A DNA stretch of 64,000 nt, taken from contig CAMDNZ010000004.1 of the NCBI GenBank assembly GCA_945903445.1, forward strand, positions 1 through 64,000, written 5' to 3'. This DNA is from Bordetella parapertussis (GTDB taxonomy: Bacteria; Pseudomonadota; Gammaproteobacteria; Burkholderiales; Burkholderiaceae_B). The position numbers were made by a program, and so were the translations under genes. The notes under the pieces were generated by a model. The model was not told the DNA's origin. It ran no database searches and was given only the letters and a program-made list of their open reading frames with translations. The number at the start of each line of letters is the position of its first letter. The stretch's first letter is position 1. Below, piece after piece: positions 1 to 7,669 of the stretch.

Positions 1-77
1 ACATTGTCCAGCTGCTCGGCTAGCTTCAGCAGCCCTATCTTGTTTCGGATTACCTTATGATTCTGGGCCATGTTCAT
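1..77 (-). CDS. IS481-family transposase, N-terminal fragment (runs off left edge)
   Basis: Reading the reverse strand from ATG at 77 gives MNMAQNHKVIRNKIGLLKLA and continues EQLDN to the window edge. This is the characteristic start of a group of IS481-family transposases whose N-terminal helix-turn-helix region begins with a HKVI-K-GLL-LAE-LGNV type sequence; the DDE integrase core would lie further left and is not visible. A second in-frame ATG at 71 is possible. A GGAAAAG stretch a few bases upstream of 77 can act as ribosome binding site. Only about 25 codons are available, so the family call rests on pattern memory and not on the catalytic domain. Confidence 0.65.
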   Translation of the reverse strand, partial: MNMAQNHKVIRNKIGLLKLAEQLDN

Positions 78-147
78 CTCTGACTTTTCCTTTCAGGGCT
101 CTTGCCCTAGGTTAACGAAAATGTCAGATTAAGTTTTGACTAATACA
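1..147 (-). mobile_element. End of an IS481-type insertion sequence
   Basis: The reverse strand from base 77 to the left edge encodes the N-terminus of a transposase (next entry), so an insertion sequence enters from the left. Its outer end should lie between about 122 and 147, where the sequence TGTCAGATTAAGTTTTGACT looks like an IS481-type terminal repeat. I cannot see the other end, so repeat and target-duplication boundaries are inferred. The element sits exactly where the following PilV-like gene loses its start, so it is the likely cause of that truncation. Confidence 0.7.
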
Positions 148-1491
148 GAAAACCTAACCGTGAATGCAGACGGGCCTATCGATGCTCAATGCGCCGCACA
201 TGTTCAATTGACCGATGTGCTGTCCGCCTTGCACATTCAGGGTATTTCAGCCGAGCCGGGTTTGAATGGTGCGCAGTACGGTCTGCGCATTCAACGTTTG
301 CCTTGCGGCAGCACATCGAAAGAGGTCTATTTCCAGGTGTTGGCCTACATCGACCGACCCATCTCGACCCGGGCCGGGGGACACATGGATTACACATTCG
401 CAGCGGCGGCGCTGCGCAAGCTGGGTTTTAACGGTGGGGTGTCCTTGCCGGAAGCGCCTGGCGAGATTCGTTTTGGCTCTGGATTGGCAACGCTGTCGCA
501 GGCCAATCCGGTAGCCACGCTGCCGCCTGGCATCTTGGCCTGGATGAGCGGGACAAGCGCCGTCTCGCTCGCTTATCTGGCACGAAGTGGCGTTCGACCG
601 ATGCAGGGCGTGCTCGATATCGGCGGTAAAAACATGGTTGGTGCAAAACATGTAGACACGCAGGGATTGAGTACGAACGTGTTGCAACCCCCCCAGAACA
701 AATCGACGATTAGGCTGGCGACAGGTTTTTCCGCTAACGCTGGTCAGATAGATGTGAAAGGCAAGTTAAGCGCGAACAATCTCGATGCAGGCAGCGCTAC
801 GGTGACCGCAAAGCGTGTCGACACGCCTCTCATTGAACTTCGCGGATCGAGCATCACAAATCTTACGGCGAACCATCCGCTGACAATAAGTTCCGGGCTT
901 GTGACGCAAGCACACGAGTTCAAGATCGACCGCGATATGGTGACACAGAATTTTCTGGCTCGAACGGGCGCACATGCGACGTCGACGATTGCGGCGATGC
1001 GGCACTTGAAGAGTGAAGGCGGGACGCTGCGACTGGAGAAAAGCAAGCAGGTTGGCGATAAATGCGAGCGGCGCACGGTTGCGATAGCCGACAACGGCGA
1101 CATGCTGGTATGCAAAGAAGTCAATAATGTCGAGATCGCGAAAGGGAAAAAGCTCGATGGGCTAGTGTGGGTTCCCATATCTGGGTTTGTCGTGAAGTCG
1201 CACGATCAGCACTACACCTTCTCGGGGGGGGGCTTCCTCACTTATTCTTTTGAGTACAAATCGATCCCCGGAGAACACGATTGGTGCGGCATAACTTCCT
1301 ATAAAGCAGACGACTTAAAAACAAAAGCAAAACAAGAATATAAGGGAGGTAAACTTCCGAGAGGAATTTTCGCTAGACATTCTTCGAGTGTGAGGCCAAT
1401 TAAGGTCGAATCCAATCCCAATAATAAAAAAGAATGGACGTTGATTGGATATTATGCTTCCGGGTGGGTGAGATGTTATACCCATATTTAA
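136..1491 (+). pseudogene. PilV-like (shufflon-type) minor pilin/adhesin, 5'-truncated by IS
   Basis: First of three tandem paralogues. The body resembles the constant region of PilV, the tip adhesin of type IVb thin pili: a middle domain, then a phrase of the form MQG-LDIGGKNMVGAKHVDT (residues about 156-175, comparable to the MHTDIDMGGNNI phrase of plasmid R64 PilV), beta-helical repeats with alternating T/V/D, and a closing C310-to-C326 motif (GDKC then GDMLVC) like the G-C-x-G-x-LLSC boundary that precedes PilV variable tips. The prepilin leader and N-terminal membrane helix present in both downstream paralogues are missing. The frame opens in IS-end sequence at a TTG after a stop at 130-132. 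About 100 residues are lost, so it is probably not assembled. The C-terminal 120 residues are unique and more AT-rich. Confidence 0.75.
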
Positions 1492-2885
1492 ACGAATCGC
1501 CCAAAGTTCAGCGTCGACGGTGCGAGTCGGCAGTCACCATGCAGGGCGTATCGCTCGTTAGCATAAGCATCGCCATTGCGCTGATTGGGATAGTGCTTGC
1601 GATGGGCGGCGCATGGCTAGCCCGAGAAGCCCAGGTGAGGCAAGCCTATCGGATCGGAAGTGAATTGAAAGCACTTGCCACAGCGACGGAACGGCTGTTG
1701 AAAGATCATCTAAGCGATGTCGATAAGGCTTGGTCCGACGCAATGCAGAGGGGTCAATCGAAAGGGTTCGGGTCTCGTCATCGACGCGTAAACGTAAATC
1801 CAGACGGACAGTGTGCGATGCAGTTGTCGGCTGGCGAGGTTATTGCTCATCAGCGCCTGACAGCCGTACGAGCCACTCCCCCTCGCGAGGGTAGTTTCGT
1901 GATTCGGGTGACCGCAACGGGATGTTCGAGTGCCGATCATCGTGAGCGTCCTCTTGGTATTTTGGTTTATTGGGATCGTCCATTGAAAACCCTGGGGCCC
2001 GGCCGACCCGACAGTCCAGTCATCGCCGCGGCGCTGTCTGCCGGGGGTATCCATGCGGGGGTCTCGCTTGACGCCGATCCCTCTTGGATCAGGTTTGGCG
2101 CAGCGCCTCGTGATGCCAGCACGCATAACGCGATACAGAATCCGGTCCCAAATTCGCCCGCCGGAATTATCGCCGTGCGTGCCCATTTGCCGAAGCCCCT
2201 CGATGACATGCTCATGCACATCGACGGATCGAAATCGATGCGCGGGCCGTTATGGATGGGCAATCAAGTTATCAAAGGGATTAATGAATTACATACCGAA
2301 AGTGTTCGGGTCGACTCTCATGGTTTGAGGAGTGCCGACACTTCGAAAATTTCGATCCATAACGCCAGTGTATCGATCGAAAACGCGAAGCTGAGATCCA
2401 ATACCTTAGGCGTCCGGAGCACGCTGACTGCTTCAAAATTGGTCAGTGACAGATTGTCCGTCGATCGTGTGGATGCGCGTGCGACCTTGACGTTAGGCGA
2501 GCGCAGTTCTGTGCACCAAAGATTGACGTTAGGCGAGCGCAGTTCTGCGCACCAAAGAGGGCGTGTCGAAAGGGTGGTTGTGAAGAACGATTTCGAGCAA
2601 AGCGGAACGATGACAGTCGAAGGCACTCTGAAAAGCGCTCGCGTGGAAGCCAAGCGCCCTTTCATAAAAGCCAAGCGTCCTTTCCTTGAGCGTGTAGAAG
2701 ACAGAGCCGACATTTCAGGACGGAATTTGGTCAGTACCAAGGGCGTGGTCGAACTTCGTGGCGATCGCGAAAGATGGCAAATTGACCCTAGCTGCGACAA
2801 GCCTGAAATTTCTTCACAGGCCGAGTCCGGCAAGATACGTGTCTGTGTGCCGGGCAAAACATCCCGAACACTGAAATTCGAATAA
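1473..2885 (+). CDS. PilV-like (shufflon-type) minor pilin/adhesin, copy 2
   Basis: A 470-residue protein if translated from ATG 1473, which has a GGTGGGTGAG ribosome site and overlaps the previous reading frame by 19 bases; an internal ATG at 1539 is the alternative. Residues about 23-47 form a prepilin-like leader and hydrophobic helix (MQG then VSLVSISIAIALIGI), but the Glu normally at +5 of a mature type IV pilin is Ser. The middle carries the PilV-like phrase MRGPLWMGNQVIKG, followed by Thr/Ser/Val-rich repeats. It contains an exact 12-residue tandem repeat and a short AKRPF duplication, and it ends just after the two-Cys motif, so it has almost no variable tip. It lies 12 bases from copy 3 and is probably co-transcribed with it. 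PilV-like by architecture; function is inferred. Confidence 0.7.
   Translation: MLYPYLNESPKVQRRRCESAVTMQGVSLVSISIAIALIGIVLAMGGAWLAREAQVRQAYRIGSELKALATATERLLKDHLSDVDKAWSDAMQRGQSKGFGSRHRRVNVNPDGQCAMQLSAGEVIAHQRLTAVRATPPREGSFVIRVTATGCSSADHRERPLGILVYWDRPLKTLGPGRPDSPVIAAALSAGGIHAGVSLDADPSWIRFGAAPRDASTHNAIQNPVPNSPAGIIAVRAHLPKPLDDMLMHIDGSKSMRGPLWMGNQVIKGINELHTESVRVDSHGLRSADTSKISIHNASVSIENAKLRSNTLGVRSTLTASKLVSDRLSVDRVDARATLTLGERSSVHQRLTLGERSSAHQRGRVERVVVKNDFEQSGTMTVEGTLKSARVEAKRPFIKAKRPFLERVEDRADISGRNLVSTKGVVELRGDRERWQIDPSCDKPEISSQAESGKIRVCVPGKTSRTLKFE
2487..2558 (+). repeat. 36-bp in-frame tandem duplication inside PilV-like copy 2
   Basis: Two adjacent 36-bp units beginning TTGACGTTAGGCGAGCGCAG start at 2487 and 2523 and differ at one base (T versus C, giving Val versus Ala). 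The encoded unit is LTLGERSS(V/A)HQR. Because the period is a multiple of three, copy-number change by slippage would lengthen or shorten the repeat stalk without breaking the frame. Confidence 0.95.
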
Positions 2886-2897
2886 CAAGGGTGCATC

Positions 2898-4490
2898 ATG
2901 AAAGCGGTACTTATTGATCGGCATAAAGATACCGGCTCGCGTCAGCGCGGAGATTTCATCCTGATGGCCGTGGTTATGGTGGCGATCGTCGGCTTGCTTC
3001 TTACGCAATGGTCGGTGCAAAACGCGAATCAACTCCACCTTGCTCGGGCCGAGCGCGCTGGCGAGGCGTTGAAGACTATGGGCGAGATCATGAGTACGTT
3101 TTTGCTAAGGCACCATAAAGACCTGAACGCAGGATGGGTGCCAGGCCACGTAGGAGATGGTGTCATCAAGGTGGGCAGCGCATTTCTCCCACTGACGTAC
3201 CGTGCTGATGGATGGGCCGAGGTCGATCCAGCCAAGATACAGGATATCGTGAGGGTGCCTGGTTTTGGAGCGCGACCGCCACAACCTCAAACGGCTTTTG
3301 GTCTGTCCATTCGGGCTGACAGCGTCAACAGGCAACAGGTATTCAGCGCGCTCAGCTACCTCTCCGATCCAATGTCCAGATCGGGCGGGAATACAGATAT
3401 GAGTGCCGCCGCCTTCGCCGCTAGAGTCATCGGTGCCAATGCGCTTGTCTCCACTCTGGATTCACCCGGCATATTGAAATTTCTGGGTGCCGATCGAGAA
3501 GAAATGGCCAAGCTTGATCCCGTGTTGACGACTCCAGTGGCTAACCCAGTCGATCCACCCGCCGCGGCAGTCGTCGGGGTGTTGAGCGGTGCGCGCAGCG
3601 TGCCAGTTGCGCACGCTCTGCCGCGCGATGGCTCGCGCGCCATGACAGGCGACTTCAAGTTAGGAGGGTATGACGTTAACGAGGCGAAAACCGTGACCGC
3701 GTCGACGGTCCGGACCGACCGATTGCATTCCGACACCGGCAGGCTGAACGTCGAGTCGGGCGTCGCGAAAGAGTTGGTGGAGTTGCGAGTAGATGGAAAC
3801 GTAAAAACCTCGCGCGACGTTGACTCGTCGGATAGTGTCAAGATGGGCGATCCGAATATGAAAACTAAACCGAACAGCGATACCCGAATCGTGGTTAACG
3901 AGACGGTTCAGACAGACAGCATGGCCGGCGACGGAAAAGTCAACATCGTACTCGAAGGCAAAGGCACGCCCACCACGCTAAGTAGCGAGGCGTTGGAAGT
4001 AACGGGACGATCGGAAGTCGAAAGGGTGACAGCAAATCGAATCGAGAGCACCACAGACGTGGTTGCGCAAGGATCGTTGATCAGCCGCGACGGGGTGTTG
4101 CATTTGAATGACGTCCACCGCGAGGGCGACGGCTGTGCAGGTTTGGCCGGTGCGATCGGTATGGATAGTGATGGCAACGTGTTGTTGTGCAGAAACCGTG
4201 ACCAGCACTCCCGAAATGCACCACCCTATTGGGCTCGTTTCAAGGGCGGTCTGAAAGTTAAGCACACCGAACGAGCGGATTCTTTCAGTTGCTTTGGTAC
4301 GCGAAATCATACTTATGTCGATCAAAATTATACTTTCTGCTTCGCAGAGGTAATGCAGCAAAATTCATGCGGCGGCACGCTTTTCCCCACTCGTGAAGCC
4401 TCAATCTGGCCAGACGAGAACAATCCCTTGCTCTGGCATTTTCGGGTGGTTAATGTGGAGGCAGAAATCCGTTGCTATGGTCCGAAGTAG
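2898..4490 (+). CDS. PilV-like (shufflon-type) minor pilin/adhesin, copy 3
   Basis: 530 residues; the most complete of the three. Residues 19-38 form a hydrophobic helix directly after a basic leader ending QRG, which fits a prepilin peptidase site (G then DFILM), although the +5 Glu is again missing. Residues 246-265 contain the phrase SRAMTGDFKLGGYDVNEAKT, which matches the PilV constant-region signature, followed by beta-type repeats. Residues 409-431 show the closing motif EGDGC and DGNVLLC that in conjugative-plasmid PilV marks the end of the constant part. The last 100 residues are a distinct, more AT-rich tip with four or more Cys. No sfx-like recombination sites are visible. Probable pilus-tip adhesin, inferred from architecture. 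Confidence 0.72.
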   Translation: MKAVLIDRHKDTGSRQRGDFILMAVVMVAIVGLLLTQWSVQNANQLHLARAERAGEALKTMGEIMSTFLLRHHKDLNAGWVPGHVGDGVIKVGSAFLPLTYRADGWAEVDPAKIQDIVRVPGFGARPPQPQTAFGLSIRADSVNRQQVFSALSYLSDPMSRSGGNTDMSAAAFAARVIGANALVSTLDSPGILKFLGADREEMAKLDPVLTTPVANPVDPPAAAVVGVLSGARSVPVAHALPRDGSRAMTGDFKLGGYDVNEAKTVTASTVRTDRLHSDTGRLNVESGVAKELVELRVDGNVKTSRDVDSSDSVKMGDPNMKTKPNSDTRIVVNETVQTDSMAGDGKVNIVLEGKGTPTTLSSEALEVTGRSEVERVTANRIESTTDVVAQGSLISRDGVLHLNDVHREGDGCAGLAGAIGMDSDGNVLLCRNRDQHSRNAPPYWARFKGGLKVKHTERADSFSCFGTRNHTYVDQNYTFCFAEVMQQNSCGGTLFPTREASIWPDENNPLLWHFRVVNVEAEIRCYGPK

Positions 4491-4614
4491 GTTTATTGGA
4501 GCGGGCTGTTGCGCTAGTAGCGAGCTAAGTGTTCTCGATTAAAGGTGAACCGTCCGAACCCAGCGCAAATGCTTGGATAAGTAAAATTCATTAGGCATAT
4601 TATTTGCTAGTTCG

Positions 4615-4638
4615 CGAGACCTCGTTTTTTCGGTCTCG
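4615..4638 (+). other. Hairpin immediately upstream of the ybhP start
   Basis: CGAGACC (4615-4621) and GGTCTCG (4632-4638) form a perfect 7-bp stem with a loop containing six T. It ends one base before the preferred ATG at 4640, where a ribosome binding site would be expected and none is seen. It may be a translation-control element or a terminator relic of the preceding genes; no T-tract follows the stem. Confidence 0.5.
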
Positions 4639-4639
4639 T

Positions 4640-5404
4640 ATGCAAGCAGGCGCTCCCGCTCGGAAGTTCTCCGTCCTGACGGTCAATACCCATAAGGGTT
4701 TTACTTTCTTCAATCGCCGCTTCATCCTGCACGAGTTGCGCGAGGCGGTGCGCGAGGCCGCGCCCGATATCGTGTTTTTGCAAGAGGTTTTGGGCGAGCA
4801 TCAACTGCACGCCCAGCGCTTCGATCGATGGCCTGCGACCTCGCACTACGAATTCATGGCTGACTCCATCTGGGGCGAGTTCGCTTATGGTCGCAACGCG
4901 GTCTATCCGCATGGGCATCACGGCAACGCCTTGCTGTCGAAGTTTCCTATTCTGCGTTACGACAACCGCGATGTGTCGGTTGGCAAACAAGAGAAGCGAG
5001 GGCTGCTGCATTGTGTATTGCAGCCTCCCGGCATGGATCGCCCGGTTCACGCCATCTCGGTGCATCTCGGTCTGCGTGAGTCGCATCGGCAACAACAGAT
5101 CGATCTGTTGTGCGGCGTTCTGGATCACGAAATATCCCAGGGCGACCCCGTGGTGATCGCGGGAGATTTCAACGATTGGCGATTGCAGGCCCATCGCAGG
5201 TTGAACCGGGTGGATGGGCTGCACGAGGTTTTTGCCGATGCCCATGGCCTGCCTGCTCGCACGTTTCCGGCTCGACTGCCGTGGCTGAGGTTGGACCGCA
5301 TCTACGTGCGCCATGCCTCGGCCATACACCCCACCATCATGCCGCGCAAGCCCTGGTCGCACTTGTCCGACCATGCCCCGCTAGCGGCGGAGATTCACGT
5401 ATGA
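4640..5404 (+). CDS. ybhP: YbhP-like endonuclease/exonuclease/phosphatase family protein
   Basis: 254 residues from ATG 4640, almost the length of E. coli YbhP; a TTG at 4604 would add 12 residues. It has the EEP-fold signatures in order: N-HKG near the N-terminus, the metal-binding Glu in FLQEV, GHHGNALLS, IAGDFNDW (Asp/Asn of the active site) and the C-terminal SDHAPL His. The family hydrolyses phosphodiester bonds; the substrate of YbhP is not established, but its position upstream of clsB points to phospholipid metabolism. The stop overlaps the clsB start (ATGA at 5401), showing translational coupling. Confident on family, not on substrate. Confidence 0.88.
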   Translation: MQAGAPARKFSVLTVNTHKGFTFFNRRFILHELREAVREAAPDIVFLQEVLGEHQLHAQRFDRWPATSHYEFMADSIWGEFAYGRNAVYPHGHHGNALLSKFPILRYDNRDVSVGKQEKRGLLHCVLQPPGMDRPVHAISVHLGLRESHRQQQIDLLCGVLDHEISQGDPVVIAGDFNDWRLQAHRRLNRVDGLHEVFADAHGLPARTFPARLPWLRLDRIYVRHASAIHPTIMPRKPWSHLSDHAPLAAEIHV

Positions 5405-6630
5405 ACGTTCATTGGACCGAGGGCAACCGCTTCGAGTTGCTGGAGAACGGCGAAGCCTTCTTTCCAGCCGTCAACGAGGCAGTCGATCGCGCCGAACGCG
5501 AGGTCTTGATCGAAACCTTCATTCTGTTCGACGACAAGGTCGGTCAGGCGTTGCGCGACGCCTTGGTGGGAGCGGCCCTGCGAGGCGTGCGGGTCGAGCT
5601 GCTGGTCGACGGTTATGGCACGGCCGACTTGCCCGACGCTTATGTTCACAGCCTGACTTCGGCCGGTGTCGGTTTTCATGTCTTCGATCCGGGCAAGCGC
5701 TTATTCGGATGGCGTATGAACGTGGTGCGCCGAATGCATCGCAAGACGGTCGTCGTCGATGGCAAGATGGCATTCGTGGGCGGGATTAATTACGGCGCCG
5801 ATCATCTGGCCGATTTCGGTCCACAGGCCAAGCAGGATTATGCGGTGCGCATCGTCGGGCCGGTCGTCGATGACATTCATTCCTTCGTGCGGCGCGCGCT
5901 CGCACCTGTCGTGAAGCGTCGTTGGTGGTCGCCACGTAAGCGCTGGAGCGGTCGCTTGCGCGATGCCGATGCACGGCGGGGCGGATCGGCCACTGCGGCA
6001 TTCGTCACTCGCGACAACGTCAACCATCCCACCTTGATCGAGCAGCATTATCGTGTCGCGATTCGCACCGCCCAGCGCGAGTTGGTGATCGCCAATGCTT
6101 ATTTCTTTCCCGGCTATCGCTTCCTGCGCGACCTGCGCCGAGCCGCGTTGCGCGGCGTCAAAGTGCGATTGATTTTGCAAGGCGAGCCGGACATGCCGAT
6201 CGCCAAACTGGCCGCTTCGATGTTGTACGACTATCTGTTGTCGGCCGGTGTCGAAATCTACGAATACTGCGAGCGGCCCTTGCATGGCAAGGTGGCGATC
6301 GTCGACGACGAGTGGTCGACCGTGGGGTCCAGCAATCTCGACCCCTTGAGCCTCGCGCTCAATCTGGAGGCCAACGTGATGATTCGCGACCCGGGGTTCA
6401 ACCAGGCGTTGCGCAGCGCGCTGCAGGGCTTGATGGACAAGCATTGCAAACGGATCAAACCGAACGAGCGGCCCCGTCGCAAGATTTACCGCACCTGGAT
6501 CGGTGTGTTGGTGTTTCATTTTCTACGGCGCTTCCCGAGCTGGGCCAGTGCGCTGCCGCGCCACGAAATTCAACTGAAGACCCTGGCGCCCGTGCAATCC
6601 CAGGACGAGGAGCGCAGCCATGCGGGCTGA
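5401..6630 (+). CDS. clsB: Cardiolipin synthase B
   Basis: 409 residues from the ATG that overlaps the ybhP stop; longer upstream frames are not supported. This is a phospholipase D superfamily protein with two HKD motifs: H113-K115-D120 (MHRKTVVVD, followed by GGIN) and H295-K297-D302 (LHGKVAIVD, followed by GSSN). ClsB transfers phosphatidyl groups to make cardiolipin at the inner membrane. Length matches E. coli ClsB (about 410). No strong N-terminal membrane helices are seen, as expected for ClsB rather than ClsA. It sits in the conserved ybhP-clsB-ybhN order, and its last 11 bases overlap ybhN. Confidence 0.92.
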   Translation: MNVHWTEGNRFELLENGEAFFPAVNEAVDRAEREVLIETFILFDDKVGQALRDALVGAALRGVRVELLVDGYGTADLPDAYVHSLTSAGVGFHVFDPGKRLFGWRMNVVRRMHRKTVVVDGKMAFVGGINYGADHLADFGPQAKQDYAVRIVGPVVDDIHSFVRRALAPVVKRRWWSPRKRWSGRLRDADARRGGSATAAFVTRDNVNHPTLIEQHYRVAIRTAQRELVIANAYFFPGYRFLRDLRRAALRGVKVRLILQGEPDMPIAKLAASMLYDYLLSAGVEIYEYCERPLHGKVAIVDDEWSTVGSSNLDPLSLALNLEANVMIRDPGFNQALRSALQGLMDKHCKRIKPNERPRRKIYRTWIGVLVFHFLRRFPSWASALPRHEIQLKTLAPVQSQDEERSHAG

Positions 6631-7612
6631 TGAACAGACGGCCCCCCGCACCCGGAAACCGGGGGTATGGGGTGGGTTGGTGTATCACTGGCCGACCATT
6701 CGCCGGGTCTTGATCTGGGTGTTCGTGCTGGCGGTCGCGGCCATGCTGGTCATGCTTGCGCGCGAGGTGGATTGGGCCGAAGTGTATGCCGCCATGCGGG
6801 GCACCCGTCCCGAAGTATTGGCCGTCGCTGTGGGTTTCGTGGCCTTGAGCTACGCGCTCTACAGCTCGTATGACGTGCTGGGCAAGCGTTACACCGGCCA
6901 CGATCTGGGCCGCCTGCGCACCGTGCTGATCTGTGCGATCAGCTATGCCTTCAATTTGAGCCTGGGTTCGTTCGTAGGCGGCATGGGGTTTCGGTATCGC
7001 TTGTATTCGCGCCATGGCATCTCGGCGGCCACCACCACCCGAATTCTGGGCTTGAGTCTGGCCACGAACTGGATGGGCTATTTCATGTTGGGCGGGCTGG
7101 TGTTCGCCAGCGGCGTCGTCAGCATGCCCCCGGGTTGGGAGGTCGGAACGGGTGCACTGCGTTTGATCGGTGTCGCACTGGCGGCGGTCGCGGTGGCCTA
7201 TATCGCCATGTGTGCGTTCTCGCGTCGTCGCGAGTGGTCGATCAAGGGGCACGAAATTCTGCTGCCTTCGGGGCGCATGGCTGTTTTGCAGATCGCCCTG
7301 AGCATGGCCAGCTGGATGTCGATCGGCGGCATCATTTATACCCTGCTGGGTGGTCAGGTCGATTTCTTCGTGGTGCTGGGCGTCTTCATGCTAAGCGGCA
7401 TCGCTGGCGCGTTCGCGCACATCCCGGGTGGACTGGGCGTAATCGAAGCGGTGTTCGTCGCGCTGCTGTCGGGTCAGTTGCCGACGGCCAAGATTCTGGG
7501 TGCTTTGGTGGTCTACCGCGCCATTTACTATCTGCTGCCCTTGGCCCTGGCGACCGTGGCGTATCTGATCGTGGAGGCATCGTTGAAGAAGCGCGGGCAA
7601 GGTGCGGGCTGA
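6620..7612 (+). CDS. ybhN: YbhN-like integral membrane protein (UPF0104, LPG synthase TM family)
   Basis: 330 residues with about eight hydrophobic segments from residue 27 on. Its sequence is typical of the lysylphosphatidylglycerol-synthetase transmembrane/flippase-like family, without the soluble catalytic domain of MprF. Conserved-looking features are the FNLSLGS..GGMGFRYRLY stretch near residues 113-130 and GIAGAFAHIPGGLGVIEA near 255-272. The start overlaps clsB by 11 bases, consistent with one operon. A role in lipid transport or in regulating cardiolipin synthase is inferred from context only. Confidence 0.87.
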   Translation: MRADEQTAPRTRKPGVWGGLVYHWPTIRRVLIWVFVLAVAAMLVMLAREVDWAEVYAAMRGTRPEVLAVAVGFVALSYALYSSYDVLGKRYTGHDLGRLRTVLICAISYAFNLSLGSFVGGMGFRYRLYSRHGISAATTTRILGLSLATNWMGYFMLGGLVFASGVVSMPPGWEVGTGALRLIGVALAAVAVAYIAMCAFSRRREWSIKGHEILLPSGRMAVLQIALSMASWMSIGGIIYTLLGGQVDFFVVLGVFMLSGIAGAFAHIPGGLGVIEAVFVALLSGQLPTAKILGALVVYRAIYYLLPLALATVAYLIVEASLKKRGQGAG

Positions 7613-7669
7613 CGTTTCGTCTGACGACCTGCCAGTAGAATGGGTCATTCGTTGCATGAAGGGATGACC

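Noticed and set aside
136..4490. Active shufflon with sfx inversion sites
   Set aside because: No repeated inverted sfx-like 19-mers and no adjacent recombinase were found; only a local 36-bp direct repeat is present.
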